Below are positions 1 to 9,997 of a stretch of DNA of 64,000 nt, in pieces. Location: the NCBI RefSeq assembly GCF_011578285.1, contig NZ_CP049916.1:2666001-2730000 (forward strand), written 5' to 3'. Numbering within the stretch: the stretch's first letter is position 1; every line of letters starts with the position of its first letter. A program made the translations under genes and the position numbers. The stretch is from Acinetobacter lanii. GTDB lineage: Bacteria > Pseudomonadota > Gammaproteobacteria > Pseudomonadales > Moraxellaceae. The notes below the pieces were generated by a model. The model ran no database searches and had not been told where the DNA came from. It saw only the letters and a program-made list of their open reading frames with translations.

Positions 1-55
1 TTTCGAGAACCCAAAAATAACCAGATCCCTGCGCGTTGGTTACTTTTAAAGTCAT
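1..55 (-). CDS. 5' end of an unidentified protein, cut by the left edge
   Basis: An ATG at 55-53 on the minus strand opens a frame that stays open to the edge of the window (18 codons, beginning MTLKVTNAQGSGYFWVLE). An in-frame TAA lies eight codons upstream, so this ATG is the only ordinary start available. The region just upstream has no good Shine-Dalgarno sequence, which lowers confidence. I do not recognise the family from so few residues. Confidence 0.4.
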   Translation of the reverse strand, partial: MTLKVTNAQGSGYFWVLE

Positions 56-219
56 GCCAAAAATTAATGGAGGGTTTTAGATCGATCATAGATGTTCTAT
101 TTGCAGGTGCCTAAATCAGCATTCTTAGTTTATGCTTGGTTAAAATTTTATCAATGCCACTTTTAACTATATAACAGTTGTTAGGTGAATATTTAACCAC
201 TTACCAAACTACCCACAAA

Positions 220-1050
220 CTATGTTGTGGGTTGTTCTGATGTTTGGATTTGAAAATAGGCATCAAAACGGCAGGCATCACCTTGCCATTGGTGATCGGG
301 TTTTTGCTCATCTAGAAAAACGGCAAGGCGTGGACGCTTTACCACCACACGTTTTGCCATCTGCTTGGCTAGATTTAATAGGTTGTCGCCCAAATCCATC
401 TCGCCATCTTCAGGCAATAACATATGCAACAGTTGCATCTGCTTTTTGACTTGTGCCTGTTTTTTAATGGCATTTTGATTTTGATCGCGTTGTGGAAACA
501 TCGGATCAAGATAAACCACATCCACCATTTGCTGTTGCTCAATTTGTGCTTGCAAATAGTCGGCAGAGTCTGAAAAAACCAAATGAATGCGTTCAACCAC
601 TGGGCTTAAAAATGGATCTTGCGCTGCTTGTGCTTGAGTAGATTCAAGCAAAGTAAATAGAATCGGATGACGTTCCACCAAAGTGACATGTGCACCCAAG
701 TGCGCCATCAATAAACTGTCATGCCCTAAGCCTGCTGTGGCATCAATTAAATTCGGCTTTTCCGCTAGATTACAGGCACGTGCAATCATTTCTGACTTTA
801 AACTGGCACGCTTTAAACGCCCGACTTCCGCTTTCCAATCCGGTTGCATTTTCATGCCATGGGCACATAACCACAGTCCATCTTGATCAACACATAAAGC
901 CAAATCCGGATTGAACCTTAAAAAGCGCGCATTTAACTTGTCTACAGATTGAATATTGACCGACACCCCACGAGAAGAAAGCACAGCAGAATACTGCTGT
1001 GCTTTCTCGAGAAAGTCGTGTTCTACAAATAAGCGGATCTCGCTTACCAT
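220..1050 (-). CDS. rsmJ: 16S rRNA (guanine1516-N2)-methyltransferase RsmJ
   Basis: RsmJ (YhiQ family) is known to methylate N2 of G1516 in 16S rRNA using S-adenosylmethionine. The protein shows a SAM-binding motif [10 protein letters not shown] near residues 103-112 and the catalytic-type motif DPMFPQ near 182-187, both typical of RsmJ. I chose the ATG at 1050, giving MVSEIRLF and 276 residues. An upstream in-frame start at 1110 would add 20 residues that read as antisense to the end of uppP. The chosen start overlaps the uppP stop by 7 bases (ATGGTAA), which suggests translational coupling. A short inverted repeat (211-218 with 225-232) overlaps the stop but has no T-run, so termination there is uncertain. 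Confidence 0.9.
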   Translation of the reverse strand: MVSEIRLFVEHDFLEKAQQYSAVLSSRGVSVNIQSVDKLNARFLRFNPDLALCVDQDGLWLCAHGMKMQPDWKAEVGRLKRASLKSEMIARACNLAEKPNLIDATAGLGHDSLLMAHLGAHVTLVERHPILFTLLESTQAQAAQDPFLSPVVERIHLVFSDSADYLQAQIEQQQMVDVVYLDPMFPQRDQNQNAIKKQAQVKKQMQLLHMLLPEDGEMDLGDNLLNLAKQMAKRVVVKRPRLAVFLDEQKPDHQWQGDACRFDAYFQIQTSEQPTT

Positions 1051-1868
1051 AACTTCCAACCTGTTAATGCAAATAATAAAATGATTAAACCTGAAACGAT
1101 GCGATACCATGCAAAGACCATGAAATCACGCTTCGCAACATAGGCCACCAACACCCGAATCAAGATCAATGCAGAAACAAAAGAGACGATCAGCCCGACA
1201 AAGAAGGTTGCCCAATCTTGACCCGTTTCATAGATCTGATAGTTCTTCACCAAGTCGAGTAAACCTGCACCCACAATCACTGGAATCCCCAAGAAAAATG
1301 AGAATTCAGTGGCTGCTTTACGCGATACACCCAGCATCATCGCACCAATGATGGTTGCCCCTGAACGTGAAGTACCGGGAAATAACGCCAACACTTGAAT
1401 CAAGCCGATATAAATCGCTTCTTTGATCGAGATATTTTCAACTTCAGCGGCATGCACTTTTGGTGGATTTTTTTCGACCCACCAAATGATCAGACCACCT
1501 ACAATCAAACCGATTGCCACTGAAATATCATTGAATAAAACCGTCTTAACGGTTTCACCAAAGGTTAACCCCACTAGCATGATGGGGATAGACGCCAAAA
1601 TCAGGCTAATGCCTAAATGACGTCCTTTCGGCTCTCCAGAAACCAAACCTGTTGCCGCGCCCCAAAGTTTGCCCCAATATTCATAAATGACCGCCAAAAT
1701 AGCGCCCATTTGAATAGCAACCACAAACAAATCACTTTTTTCTTTGGTCCAGAAATTCATCAATTCTGAGGCCAAAATTAAATGACCAGTACTCGAAATC
1801 GGTAAGAATTCAGTAATACCTTCAACAATACCCATAATTGCTGCTTTCAGCAGCAGTAAAAGATCCAT
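1044..1868 (-). CDS. uppP: Undecaprenyl-diphosphatase UppP (BacA)
   Basis: This integral membrane enzyme removes a phosphate from undecaprenyl pyrophosphate to recycle the lipid carrier for peptidoglycan and other surface polymers. Higher dosage is known to raise bacitracin tolerance. The 274-residue length is normal for the family. The two conserved catalytic motifs are visible: [17 protein letters not shown] at residues 13-29 and PGTSRS at 164-169. Several strongly hydrophobic helices lie between and after them. The gene sits 8 bases after tsaB and overlaps rsmJ, so the three look co-transcribed. Confidence 0.96.
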   Translation of the reverse strand: MDLLLLLKAAIMGIVEGITEFLPISSTGHLILASELMNFWTKEKSDLFVVAIQMGAILAVIYEYWGKLWGAATGLVSGEPKGRHLGISLILASIPIMLVGLTFGETVKTVLFNDISVAIGLIVGGLIIWWVEKNPPKVHAAEVENISIKEAIYIGLIQVLALFPGTSRSGATIIGAMMLGVSRKAATEFSFFLGIPVIVGAGLLDLVKNYQIYETGQDWATFFVGLIVSFVSALILIRVLVAYVAKRDFMVFAWYRIVSGLIILLFALTGWKLW

Positions 1869-1876
1869 AGAAATCC

Positions 1877-2545
1877 CTAGTTATGTTTTGTTTGTTCTGG
1901 AATTTTTTTCCACGCGTCATCACGTAAGTAAACCGGCAATGCCAACTCAGCACTGACCCACTGTCCTGCCAATGCCTGTGAGCGTGCAATCGTGGCAATA
2001 TCTTCTGCATTGGCAGTGATGGCTTTAAATTGCGTTGCCTCAGCATTGACCAACGCCGAACCTGAACCCACTAAAGTGAATTGTTGATAGTTCGCAGCAT
2101 CGACATAATTCAGCAGTTTTTCTTCATCCACCGCTTGCATGATGTGTTGATCATCAAGTTTAAAACTTGCGATATAGACTTCATTCATGCGGGCATCAAT
2201 CACCACAGTCACGCTTTCTAGTTGTTGTTCACGATAGGCTGCTTGTGCCAAAGCTTGTAGCGTTGACACAGGAATCACAGGCAGATCATTAGACCAAGCA
2301 AGGGCTTGCGTCACTGCCGCATTGATCCGAACACCACTAAATGAACCCGGACCACGACTAAACGCAATTGCCGTTAAATCTGCAACTTGCGTCTGTGTCT
2401 GTTGAAAGCCTTGCTCGATCATCGGCAGAATGGTTTGTGTCTGCGCCTTGGCCCGTGCATCTAGTTGAAAATACAGGGTCTGATGTTCATCAATTAACGA
2501 AACTGAGCACTGCTCATTGGCAGATTCTAATGCAAGCAATTTCAT
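1877..2545 (-). CDS. tsaB: tRNA threonylcarbamoyladenosine biosynthesis protein TsaB
   Basis: TsaB is the non-catalytic partner of TsaD in making N6-threonylcarbamoyladenosine at position 37 of ANN-decoding tRNAs. The protein starts MKLLALESANEQ, a typical TsaB N-terminus in which the usual catalytic-looking ASKHA residues are degenerate. It carries the conserved FSRGPGSFSGVRI segment near residues 63-75. At 222 residues it matches the family. It heads the tsaB-uppP-rsmJ run. The 148-base gap upstream, before the carbonic anhydrase gene, could hold its promoter. Confidence 0.94.
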   Translation of the reverse strand: MKLLALESANEQCSVSLIDEHQTLYFQLDARAKAQTQTILPMIEQGFQQTQTQVADLTAIAFSRGPGSFSGVRINAAVTQALAWSNDLPVIPVSTLQALAQAAYREQQLESVTVVIDARMNEVYIASFKLDDQHIMQAVDEEKLLNYVDAANYQQFTLVGSGSALVNAEATQFKAITANAEDIATIARSQALAGQWVSAELALPVYLRDDAWKKIPEQTKHN

Positions 2546-2693
2546 GCATGATCCTATATATCGTTAAAAATGACGACAATGATACTCCACTCGATTTATT
2601 CAAGCGAGTGATTCTCTGTGATGTTTTGCTGTTATTTATACGTCCAACAGATCATGCGCTTGATATTAAAAATCCTGCCCTCTAAAACAAGAG

Positions 2694-3224
2694 TTAAAAT
2701 TCAAATTTTTCTAAGTGAATAAAATTTTTATAATGCTCTGCATAGTGCATGGCACTCAGTTTAAGCTTGGCTTCGGCAAACTCATCTAAGCTTTTCACCA
2801 CTTTACCCGGCGAACCCATCACTAAAGAATTATCGGGAATCACTTTACCTTCAGGAATCAAGGCATTGGCACCAATGATACAATTTTTACCAATCACTGC
2901 ATTGTTGAGAATCACGGCGTTAATCCCAATCAAACTGTTATCGCCAATGGTACAGCCATGCAGCATGGCTTGGTGCCCAATGGTGACATAGTTACCAATG
3001 TTCATTTCAATGCCATGGTCGGTATGCAGTACCGCATTTTCTTGCACATTGGTGAAATCACCCAGTTTGATTTTACAGTTATCGGCACGCACCACAGCAC
3101 CAAACCAGACACTAACTTGCTTACCCAATTCAACCTGACCAATCACAGTCGCTGTTTCTGCCACCCAACCGTCCCACGGTTGATGCGTTGCCTGAGGTGA
3201 CATGCCTTGAAATGAATACATCAT
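2694..3224 (-). CDS. Gamma-class carbonic anhydrase family protein (YrdA-like)
   Basis: This is a left-handed beta-helix protein made of hexapeptide repeats, such as the VTIGHQAMLHGCTIGDNSLI run at residues 80-99. Three histidines, H67, H84 and H89, stand where the zinc or iron ligands of gamma carbonic anhydrases sit; the 84/89 spacing matches the classical Cam enzyme. The 176-residue length fits the YrdA/PaaY/CaiE group. Many members of this group have weak or no measured carbonic anhydrase activity, so the enzymatic role is uncertain. The gene is upstream of tsaB on the same strand. The second methionine is an equally possible start. Confidence 0.85.
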   Translation of the reverse strand: MMYSFQGMSPQATHQPWDGWVAETATVIGQVELGKQVSVWFGAVVRADNCKIKLGDFTNVQENAVLHTDHGIEMNIGNYVTIGHQAMLHGCTIGDNSLIGINAVILNNAVIGKNCIIGANALIPEGKVIPDNSLVMGSPGKVVKSLDEFAEAKLKLSAMHYAEHYKNFIHLEKFEF

Positions 3225-3354
3225 ATTGGACTATCCTTTTTCACATCTATTTCGTTTTATCTTTTAAATTTGTTTCATCTTAATTAGTGCACTGAATCAT
3301 AAGACTTCTTGCATAAATCAAATTTCAACCATGGTTTAATTCATAATGAAAGTT

Positions 3355-3420
3355 CCCTCTCCTTTTAAAGGAGAGGGTTAGGGAGAGGATTTATATGAAA
3401 ATTTTCCTCATCCTAACCTT
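3355..3420. repeat. Intergenic palindromic repeat, copy 1
   Basis: A hairpin whose arms are ccctctccttt and aaaggagaggg (3355-3377) is followed by ttagggagagg. About 20 bases later comes cctaacc, which can pair with the ggttagg inside the first part. A closely similar element lies at 15962-16020. The arrangement looks like a REP or MITE-like dispersed element. Confidence 0.7.
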
Positions 3421-3507
3421 CTTGCAAAGTGAAAAAAAACCTTTCAATCTTCATTTTATTATTTAATTTTTAACATATTTCGACTTTTGCAAGAGATCTA
3501 TAGTTCA

Positions 3508-4125
3508 CTAATCAATTTTCTTAAAAATCGCGGATTTAAAACTCGGTGAATTGAGTAGAAATGGCCAAGTCTTTTGATAATTTAAACCATAGCGAAATAA
3601 TGAAATCAATATCCGTGCGGTGAGTCCCCACACCACTTCATTTTCAATTCGTATACTTGGAAAATAGATCGATTGTTTGGCTAAACGCACTTCATAAGGC
3701 GATGGCGTAGAATGCATTAAGCCTTTGAGTGATGCAAAGAAGATACGATCAATCTCGGTCGGTTGTGCCACCAACTGCACTTTCGGCGGAATCAGTCCCA
3801 CAATGGGTTTCACCAATAGACCCGAACGTGAACGTTCCATGGGTAAGTCACCCAATAATTTAACATCAAAAGGATTCAACGCAGTTTCTTCATAGGCTTC
3901 GCGTAACGCCACCACAATATTACTGGTGTCATTCGGATCACGCTTGCCACCCGGAAAGGACACTTCACCAGCATGGTTGTTCATATATAGAGAACGGCGA
4001 GTCAAAAGAATTTTAGGATCTGCCTCATGGGTGATGGCAATTAACACGGCGGCATGCGCGGGTTGGATACGTTTGGAAAAGCGTAGGCGCTGCTGCAACA
4101 GTTGTGTTAGGGGTTGATCCGTCAT
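3508..4125 (-). CDS. CoA pyrophosphatase-type Nudix hydrolase (NudL-like)
   Basis: The family cleaves coenzyme A and its thioesters to 3',5'-ADP and phosphopantetheine. The sequence has the segment ILLTRRSLYMNNHAGEVSFP, typical of the CoA-specific UPF0035 motif, immediately followed by a Nudix box ending REAYEET. Reading starts at the ATG at 4125 (MTDQPL); an upstream GTG at 4134 is in frame, but a GAG-containing ribosome site sits better before the ATG. The product is then 205 residues, near the E. coli NudL size. It stands alone on the minus strand and is divergent from a second Nudix gene 130 bases away. Substrate is assigned by family motif only. Confidence 0.87.
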   Translation of the reverse strand: MTDQPLTQLLQQRLRFSKRIQPAHAAVLIAITHEADPKILLTRRSLYMNNHAGEVSFPGGKRDPNDTSNIVVALREAYEETALNPFDVKLLGDLPMERSRSGLLVKPIVGLIPPKVQLVAQPTEIDRIFFASLKGLMHSTPSPYEVRLAKQSIYFPSIRIENEVVWGLTARILISLFRYGLNYQKTWPFLLNSPSFKSAIFKKID

Positions 4126-4255
4126 CGATATCACTCAAAGTCCATTTTTTGTTGTTGTTACATCATATATGAAATTGAATCGCTTCGGCTATAAATGATG
4201 CGAAACGATGCGTTTTAAGTTATGCTGAGTTTATCTCAATATTTCAATCAAGCTT

Positions 4256-4804
4256 ATGCGTTTCTGTACTGCCTGTGGACAACCAACAACAGAACAAATT
4301 CCTTTAGGTGATCACAAGACTCGCCAAGTTTGTACGCAATGTCGAACCATTCACTATGTCAATCCCAAAGTGATTTGTGGTTCGTTGGCGATTTGGGAAG
4401 ATAAAGTTTTACTGTGTCGACGTGCCATTGAACCGCGTTATGGGCTATGGACATTGCCTGCCGGTTATATGGAACTGTTCGAGACTATGGAACAAGGCGC
4501 GGCACGAGAAACCCGTGAAGAAGCTGAGGCTGAAGTGGAAATCGAACAATTGTATTGTATGTACAACATTCCACGGATCGGTCAAATTTACGTTTTGTTT
4601 AAGTCCAAATTGGTCGAAGGTCGCTTTGGTGCTGGTGAAGAAACCATTGAAAGTCGCCTGTTTGAAGAACATGAAATTCCTTGGGGAGAATTGGCTTTTC
4701 CAAGTGTTGAGCATACCTTACGTCATTATTTTGAAGATCGTAAAAACAACCATTTTCCAACCCATTTGGAAACATTGGGCAGCCGTTTAGACCAAACCGG
4801 TTAA
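4256..4804 (+). CDS. Nudix hydrolase with N-terminal zinc ribbon
   Basis: The 182-residue protein opens with two CxxC pairs (CTAC near residues 4-7 and CTQC near 27-30), forming a small zinc ribbon as in NudC-type NADH pyrophosphatases and related Nudix proteins. A complete Nudix box follows (G-x5-E-x7-REtrEEA, starting GYMELFE). The protein is shorter than NudC itself, so I assign only the Nudix class; likely substrates are nucleoside diphosphate derivatives such as ADP-ribose or NADH. It is followed by a strong hairpin shared with the convergent fil locus. Confidence 0.85.
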   Translation: MRFCTACGQPTTEQIPLGDHKTRQVCTQCRTIHYVNPKVICGSLAIWEDKVLLCRRAIEPRYGLWTLPAGYMELFETMEQGAARETREEAEAEVEIEQLYCMYNIPRIGQIYVLFKSKLVEGRFGAGEETIESRLFEEHEIPWGELAFPSVEHTLRHYFEDRKNNHFPTHLETLGSRLDQTG

Positions 4805-4858
4805 TTGCTCTAAAGACCAGTTGGTTTAACGCAATTCTTGCAAGCAAAGCCAAAAATT

Positions 4859-4886
4859 AAAAATCCATCACGAATGATGGATTTTT
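4859..4886. terminator. Bidirectional terminator between the Nudix gene and filF
   Basis: A perfect 12-base inverted repeat (arms aaaaatccatca and tgatggattttt, loop cgaa) lies between convergent genes. T-runs on both strands make it suitable for both directions. Confidence 0.85.
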
Positions 4887-4905
4887 TTATGCTTAAGTTT
4901 ATGGA

Positions 4906-6828
4906 TTATTTTTGCTTAATTTGATAACACGGCAATAAATCAATTTTCTCAATCGTCCCGCCCTGACGTTTAACCAATTCAGACGAGCTTACATTGGCAT
5001 TGTCTTTATTGGCAGCTTCATAAATGGTTTGTGCCACCGCATGCATATTGATCCAATTGGCTGAGTTGGCTGCATCACCTGACCAACTGCTGATGTTAAT
5101 GCCATTTTGGGTTGAATTATTCACCACCAAGTTTTGTAAATTCAAACGTACCCCACCTGAAGATGAGGCATAGATTTCACCATTCGGCGCTTGTGGTAAA
5201 TACATAAAGCTTTCATTCAAGCCAATTAAAGCCCCATCTAAGTTACCAAAAATCGGATGCGCTAAAATCATACGAATGGTAATCGACTTGTCATTGGCAC
5301 TTGAGTTAGCTGCCCCTGTTGTGCCTATACGGTATTGTTGCGCCTTGGTTACCGTATCGACAAGGTTTGCATCGACTGAATTACACTGGTTTGAAGCTAA
5401 ATTGTCATTGGTACGGTTGGTCCGAATATCCCCCTGTTCATCAATCACAATGCCGACCACTTGATTTGGAATACTTGGGTCATTGAACTTAAAGGTCAGA
5501 TTTGCATACAGTGGGAAAATATAATTTTGCCCAGCTTTGACTGTGTTCACCGTTCTGAAAATTTCATTGCTTAAATAGGTCGCTGGATTGGTTTTATACA
5601 CATCAATTGAACCAGTGAAATTCTCACCCTCAATGTTTTGATTCCATTTACCATAGACTGTGCTGTCAGACGGCGCAGTGGTCGATCCGGTCAAGTTTTT
5701 ATACATATACTCCGTACCGGCAATGGATTTTTGATTAAGTAGCTTCCCTTGGAAAATATTCATTTGATCTGCTGATCCAATGGCTTTCTTTAAAATCAGC
5801 GGGTTTTGAATACGATCAGTCAGCGGATTAATCCAATTTTGAATGCTGGTTTCAGCTTTGCCGCTAGCAACGGTGTTTAATTTTTCAGGCACGGCTTGAG
5901 TGAGCAGATTGATGCGACCAATATCACTGATTGGATTATTCACCGACAAAGGTACGCCTCTCCACTGTACTGCATAACCGATGCTATAGCCTTGTCGGTC
6001 GGTAATCGCATACAGATTGGCAATCGATTCTTTCTTGGTTTGACTCACCCCATGGAAACCGCCAACATCTACATTTAAGGCAGAAATTGCTAAGAAATTG
6101 GCACTATAAACATTCACGTTCTTTAAATTCAACTGTTGCTTGGCAAGGGTTTCAGCACTTTGCTCACTCACGCTGGACACATCTAGCCAAGCTTTCATGT
6201 CATTTGCATAACTACCATCGACAAAATCATTCGCTTTAACATTCTCAGGCAAAATACTCAGTTTATCTTTGAGCTGTTGATATAAATCGACAGGTTGCAG
6301 GTCAGTTTCAGTATTGCTGTCTTGGGTCAATCCAACCGCTTGGAACACACGAGTCAAAGCCACCATAGTTTTAAAGGTAGCATCGTTCAAATTCATTTCG
6401 GTTGCATCTTTACCAGTCATGCCTTTGGCAATGTCCAACAAACTGATTTGCACCGGCTGATTGCTGACCCGTAAAGGCGCAATTTTCGCTAAATCCACTT
6501 GTCCCAATTCAATTTTACGACTGGTGCTTTCACCTTGAATATAGAAACTGACCTTATCCCCCACCGCACAGCCACCGGTAACAGTATTGCCTTCAAGCTC
6601 AGTCACAAAATGATTCTTGATGTCACTACTGCAGTCAAAATTCAGTCCTGCAACTGGATAGGAAATCACAAAGGCATGACATTTTTCACTGCTGGCTTCA
6701 CAGCCATTGCTTGAGGTTTTCACCCCCGCATATGGATCTTCTTTAATACTGGTACTTTCACCACCGCAGCCCGAAAGTGCTAAAACTAAACTGGATAATG
6801 CAAAGGGGAGTAAAATTTTATTTTTCAT
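4906..6828 (-). CDS. filF: FilF, large lipoprotein of the fil locus
   Basis: This 640-residue protein begins with a lipoprotein signal peptide ending LALSGC, placing the lipidated cysteine at residue 21. Residue +2 is Gly, so it is probably sorted to the outer membrane. The N-terminal region holds several cysteines that may form disulfides; the rest has no motif I recognise. In Acinetobacter the corresponding gene is called filF and has been studied as an outer-membrane vaccine candidate. The molecular function is unknown. It is the last of six genes in the fil run, 26 bases after filE, and ends at a strong shared terminator. Confidence 0.82.
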   Translation of the reverse strand: MKNKILLPFALSSLVLALSGCGGESTSIKEDPYAGVKTSSNGCEASSEKCHAFVISYPVAGLNFDCSSDIKNHFVTELEGNTVTGGCAVGDKVSFYIQGESTSRKIELGQVDLAKIAPLRVSNQPVQISLLDIAKGMTGKDATEMNLNDATFKTMVALTRVFQAVGLTQDSNTETDLQPVDLYQQLKDKLSILPENVKANDFVDGSYANDMKAWLDVSSVSEQSAETLAKQQLNLKNVNVYSANFLAISALNVDVGGFHGVSQTKKESIANLYAITDRQGYSIGYAVQWRGVPLSVNNPISDIGRINLLTQAVPEKLNTVASGKAETSIQNWINPLTDRIQNPLILKKAIGSADQMNIFQGKLLNQKSIAGTEYMYKNLTGSTTAPSDSTVYGKWNQNIEGENFTGSIDVYKTNPATYLSNEIFRTVNTVKAGQNYIFPLYANLTFKFNDPSIPNQVVGIVIDEQGDIRTNRTNDNLASNQCNSVDANLVDTVTKAQQYRIGTTGAANSSANDKSITIRMILAHPIFGNLDGALIGLNESFMYLPQAPNGEIYASSSGGVRLNLQNLVVNNSTQNGINISSWSGDAANSANWINMHAVAQTIYEAANKDNANVSSSELVKRQGGTIEKIDLLPCYQIKQK

Positions 6829-6854
6829 TTTTTATGCTCGACTTTAATGTTCAC

Positions 6855-8327
6855 TTAACGCAAAACACTCAGTTTGATTTGTCCTTTATTGGAAAGTTGT
6901 ACTTGCTCAACATCTATGGCTTCAGCCAAAGGGGTCATAAACAAATACTTGGCTTGATTTGGTTTTTTCAGTACGCCTTCCAAGGCAGAAAATTTTAATT
7001 GATTGGCTTCGGTGTTTTGATTCTTAAATCCACTGACACCTTCAATCACGCAACCTTGCTGGTCTAAAAATACAACCAATGGCCAGTAATAAGTCGGATT
7101 TTTTTGTGAAGAAGCGTAAGAGCTAAAATGAATATTCTCAACAGAACTGTCGAGCTTGACCACATCATAGACAAACTTTTCTTTGATTGGGGGGACTGGC
7201 CAAAACCCGACTTCGGTATTATCCAAGCTCAGCTCTTTGGCTTTGTCTATTTTCTTGCCGCTGAAACACGCTTGTTCTAAATTTTGCACCACTTGATCTT
7301 TGGGTAAGCGATAATAGGTCGGTGCAAGCACCACAGGCGGCGATGCTTTCGGTGCATTGTTTAAAAATTTAGAAAACACTGACTTACTGATGCCTTTTTC
7401 GCGTTCGACTGTTTCAAAACGGCTTGAGCCTGCGATACTGGAGTCCGGCATCACATAAAAGCGCTTACGCCCTTCTATATTAAATTCTTTATCTTCTAAA
7501 TACTCATTATCGACATATTGAACCCCATCAATCTCAGTAATATTTTGATGCGGCTTAGGCACATGTTGGGTTGTAGCCTGCTTTATCCCATCCTGTTGAG
7601 CTTGAGTCGATGGCACACTGCTCGGTTGTGCTTTTTGCGTTTGATTGCTTGCAGAAGTTGAAGGTACTTGTATTGAATTTAAAATCTTAGAGTCAACATT
7701 TTTGCTTGGATGCTTTGTCGTGTTTTGCTCTTGAACTTGCTGAGTCTGTTCTAGTTTTGACTCACTAGTGGTCGAGCCCAAAACGTCTGACGATTTTTTT
7801 TGAGATGTTTGTTTTTGCTGAGTTTGTACTTGTGGGTGTCGGTCTTTTTGTTTCACTGGAATCGACTGATCACTCTTTTGAGCAACTTGTCCTTTTGATC
7901 CATGTTGTTGTGGCGTTTTTGAATGAAGCTTAGATTCATTTTCAACAGATGTGTTTGACTGTGTTGGTTCGGATTTAATTGGTTTTGATTTATTTGGCTT
8001 AGTTTCGATTGCATGAGACTGAGGTAAAGCGATCGCATTCGATGGCTGTGTTTGACCTGTTACTTGTCTCTGACTGGATGATTGAGGTTGATTCTGTGAT
8101 GAATCTTGATCTGTTTGCTTTTGTGGGCGAGCAACATTATCAGCGGGCTTTGATTTTTTCTCAGGTCGCTGTTGTACCACCATTGGACGACCATCAGGTC
8201 CAATGATGGTAAAAAATTCTGCAGCGATTGCCTGAGCCATAAATCCCGATGACGCTATACCACAACATGCCGCTAACAGGCTTATTCGACCGATGCAAAG
8301 AAGTCTTTTTTGTTGTGCCATTACCAT
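6855..8327 (-). CDS. filE: FilE, exported protein with long disordered linker
   Basis: The 490-residue product has an N-terminal signal-like hydrophobic segment ending near AIAAE. A short stretch follows (FFTIIGPDGRPMVVQ) resembling the start of DUF4124-type periplasmic proteins. Residues of roughly 60-260 are low complexity, rich in Gln, Ser, Lys, Thr and Pro, and are probably unstructured. The C-terminal half looks folded and contains two cysteines. In Acinetobacter annotation this position in the locus is filE, 'putative pilus assembly protein', with no proven function. The start overlaps the end of filD by 7 bases; MAQQKR two codons further in is an alternative start. The linker could span the periplasm or reach through a barrel, but that is inference. 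Confidence 0.8.
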   Translation of the reverse strand: MVMAQQKRLLCIGRISLLAACCGIASSGFMAQAIAAEFFTIIGPDGRPMVVQQRPEKKSKPADNVARPQKQTDQDSSQNQPQSSSQRQVTGQTQPSNAIALPQSHAIETKPNKSKPIKSEPTQSNTSVENESKLHSKTPQQHGSKGQVAQKSDQSIPVKQKDRHPQVQTQQKQTSQKKSSDVLGSTTSESKLEQTQQVQEQNTTKHPSKNVDSKILNSIQVPSTSASNQTQKAQPSSVPSTQAQQDGIKQATTQHVPKPHQNITEIDGVQYVDNEYLEDKEFNIEGRKRFYVMPDSSIAGSSRFETVEREKGISKSVFSKFLNNAPKASPPVVLAPTYYRLPKDQVVQNLEQACFSGKKIDKAKELSLDNTEVGFWPVPPIKEKFVYDVVKLDSSVENIHFSSYASSQKNPTYYWPLVVFLDQQGCVIEGVSGFKNQNTEANQLKFSALEGVLKKPNQAKYLFMTPLAEAIDVEQVQLSNKGQIKLSVLR

Positions 8328-9985
8328 CTCGTTCTATAGTTCAGACCCAAAATGGTCACTTTGGTATTGGTCGCAACATTCAGTCCTGCATAGGGGTTAT
8401 AAATAATATTATTCACCCCATCGGCATTACCCAAAGAACTTGAGCCCGCAGGAATATTGTCACGGCTTCTTAAGAACGCAACCGATAAATCAATATCGGT
8501 ATCTTCATCAAAACGATAACCAAGACCTAGACCGAACATTTGTGCGTTATTGATTGGTACCATGGTGTTACGCTTCCCATCCGGAATCGCACTAGTACGA
8601 GGCTCATAACCTGCACGGAGTTTTAAACGGTCATTGGCCGAATATTCAACCCCAATGCCCCAGTTCCAAGAAGACTGAAAACCTAAGGGGAAAGACAGCG
8701 AGGTATCGGTGACATCATTGGAAATCAGCTTGGCAATTTTTAGAGCACTGATTTGACGGTCAAACTCAAATTTAAATTTGTCCCATGCCGAGTAATCGGT
8801 CCAACCGACATCGACATTGACTTGCAAATCAGGCAAGATTTTATATTTAATCCCCGCTTGGAAATGGGCTGGATATTCTAAATCCATGCCCAACAAACCA
8901 GATTCAACAGCCGGAATATTACTTGGAAAACCTAAAATCGCGGCTAAGATTTGACCGGTTGGCGATGAGTTTAAGCCGTTGATCAATTCACGTGGCGCAT
9001 TGGCATTTTGGATTTGGAATTTGCCTTTTAAACGCATTTTGGCTGCGCTTTGATAAACCAAACCTAAACCAAATTCATCTGAAGGCTCCCACATCACCCC
9101 CAAGTTATAACTTGGGCTGAGGCTCTGTTCTAAGGCCACATCCATTTTCCCGAAAGTAGAAAATGGATTCATGCCTTCATTGGCATTACAGATCCCAAAC
9201 AACATGATATCGGTGATGATATTGGAGTTTTCTCGGAACGGCGCACACACCGATTCATCGACCATACGCAATACCCCAATCAATTCATTGGGCAAGCGTA
9301 AATCAGTTTTAAGAGCAATGGCTTGGTAAGACATACCAATCGAGGCCCCGAGCGATAACTCATCATTAACTTGATAAGCCATCGATGGCGATAGATAGGT
9401 AATCCTTTCCATCGCCACTTGCTGTCCCATATAATTCCCGGGATTCCCATCTTCAGCACCAAAGCCTGCCACCATTGGTGCATAAATGGCGGTTGCGTAG
9501 GTGATTTTTGACCCCGGTGGATTATAGGAAACCCCAGCAGTAGGTGCGGCAACCGGCCACCCCTCGCCTAAATCGACGACTTTTTTCAGAATCGGGATAT
9601 ATAAACTTGCATATTCAACGTCACCACTGACCGTGCCTTTAAAGTCGGTACATAGGCTCGATGGGTTATCCGGTGCATCATTACACACCAAAGGATCGTC
9701 TGAATAGCCAAAGACCTCATAGCCACCTGGTGCCGAAAACTCTCTTTTGACATCGAAATTGGCGACTAGACCTTGCACATCAGTCTGCAACCCTTTGAGC
9801 TTGGTCAATGCTGCGGGGTTAAAATGTACCGCACTCACGCCAGGCGGATCTGCGGTTACCGCATTCCCCATCGAAAGTGATCGAACATCTACAGATAAAT
9901 TTTGCCCCAACTGAGCAAAAACGGGGGTGCTACATCCAGCAAGAATAATTCCGGCAACCAATGGATGTATACGATGGTATTTCAT
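8321..9985 (-). CDS. filD: FilD, FadL/OmpP1-family outer-membrane barrel
   Basis: The 554-residue protein has a signal peptide (cleavage probably after PVFA). Its mature N-terminus has the FadL-family pattern of conserved residues leading to NPAALT, the plug or hatch region seen in long-chain fatty-acid and hydrocarbon channels. The remainder is rich in alternating aromatic beta strands and ends in YRTRW, a terminal aromatic typical of outer-membrane barrels. Family knowledge points to diffusion of hydrophobic molecules across the outer membrane. In this locus it might instead serve assembly of surface material. It lies 12 bases after filC and overlaps filE. Confidence 0.85.
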   Translation of the reverse strand: MKYHRIHPLVAGIILAGCSTPVFAQLGQNLSVDVRSLSMGNAVTADPPGVSAVHFNPAALTKLKGLQTDVQGLVANFDVKREFSAPGGYEVFGYSDDPLVCNDAPDNPSSLCTDFKGTVSGDVEYASLYIPILKKVVDLGEGWPVAAPTAGVSYNPPGSKITYATAIYAPMVAGFGAEDGNPGNYMGQQVAMERITYLSPSMAYQVNDELSLGASIGMSYQAIALKTDLRLPNELIGVLRMVDESVCAPFRENSNIITDIMLFGICNANEGMNPFSTFGKMDVALEQSLSPSYNLGVMWEPSDEFGLGLVYQSAAKMRLKGKFQIQNANAPRELINGLNSSPTGQILAAILGFPSNIPAVESGLLGMDLEYPAHFQAGIKYKILPDLQVNVDVGWTDYSAWDKFKFEFDRQISALKIAKLISNDVTDTSLSFPLGFQSSWNWGIGVEYSANDRLKLRAGYEPRTSAIPDGKRNTMVPINNAQMFGLGLGYRFDEDTDIDLSVAFLRSRDNIPAGSSSLGNADGVNNIIYNPYAGLNVATNTKVTILGLNYRTRW

Positions 9986-9997
9986 ACCCTCACTCCA

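Noticed and set aside
2548..2685. 45-codon plus-strand frame in the gap before tsaB
   Set aside because: No ribosome site and it lies in the expected tsaB promoter region.
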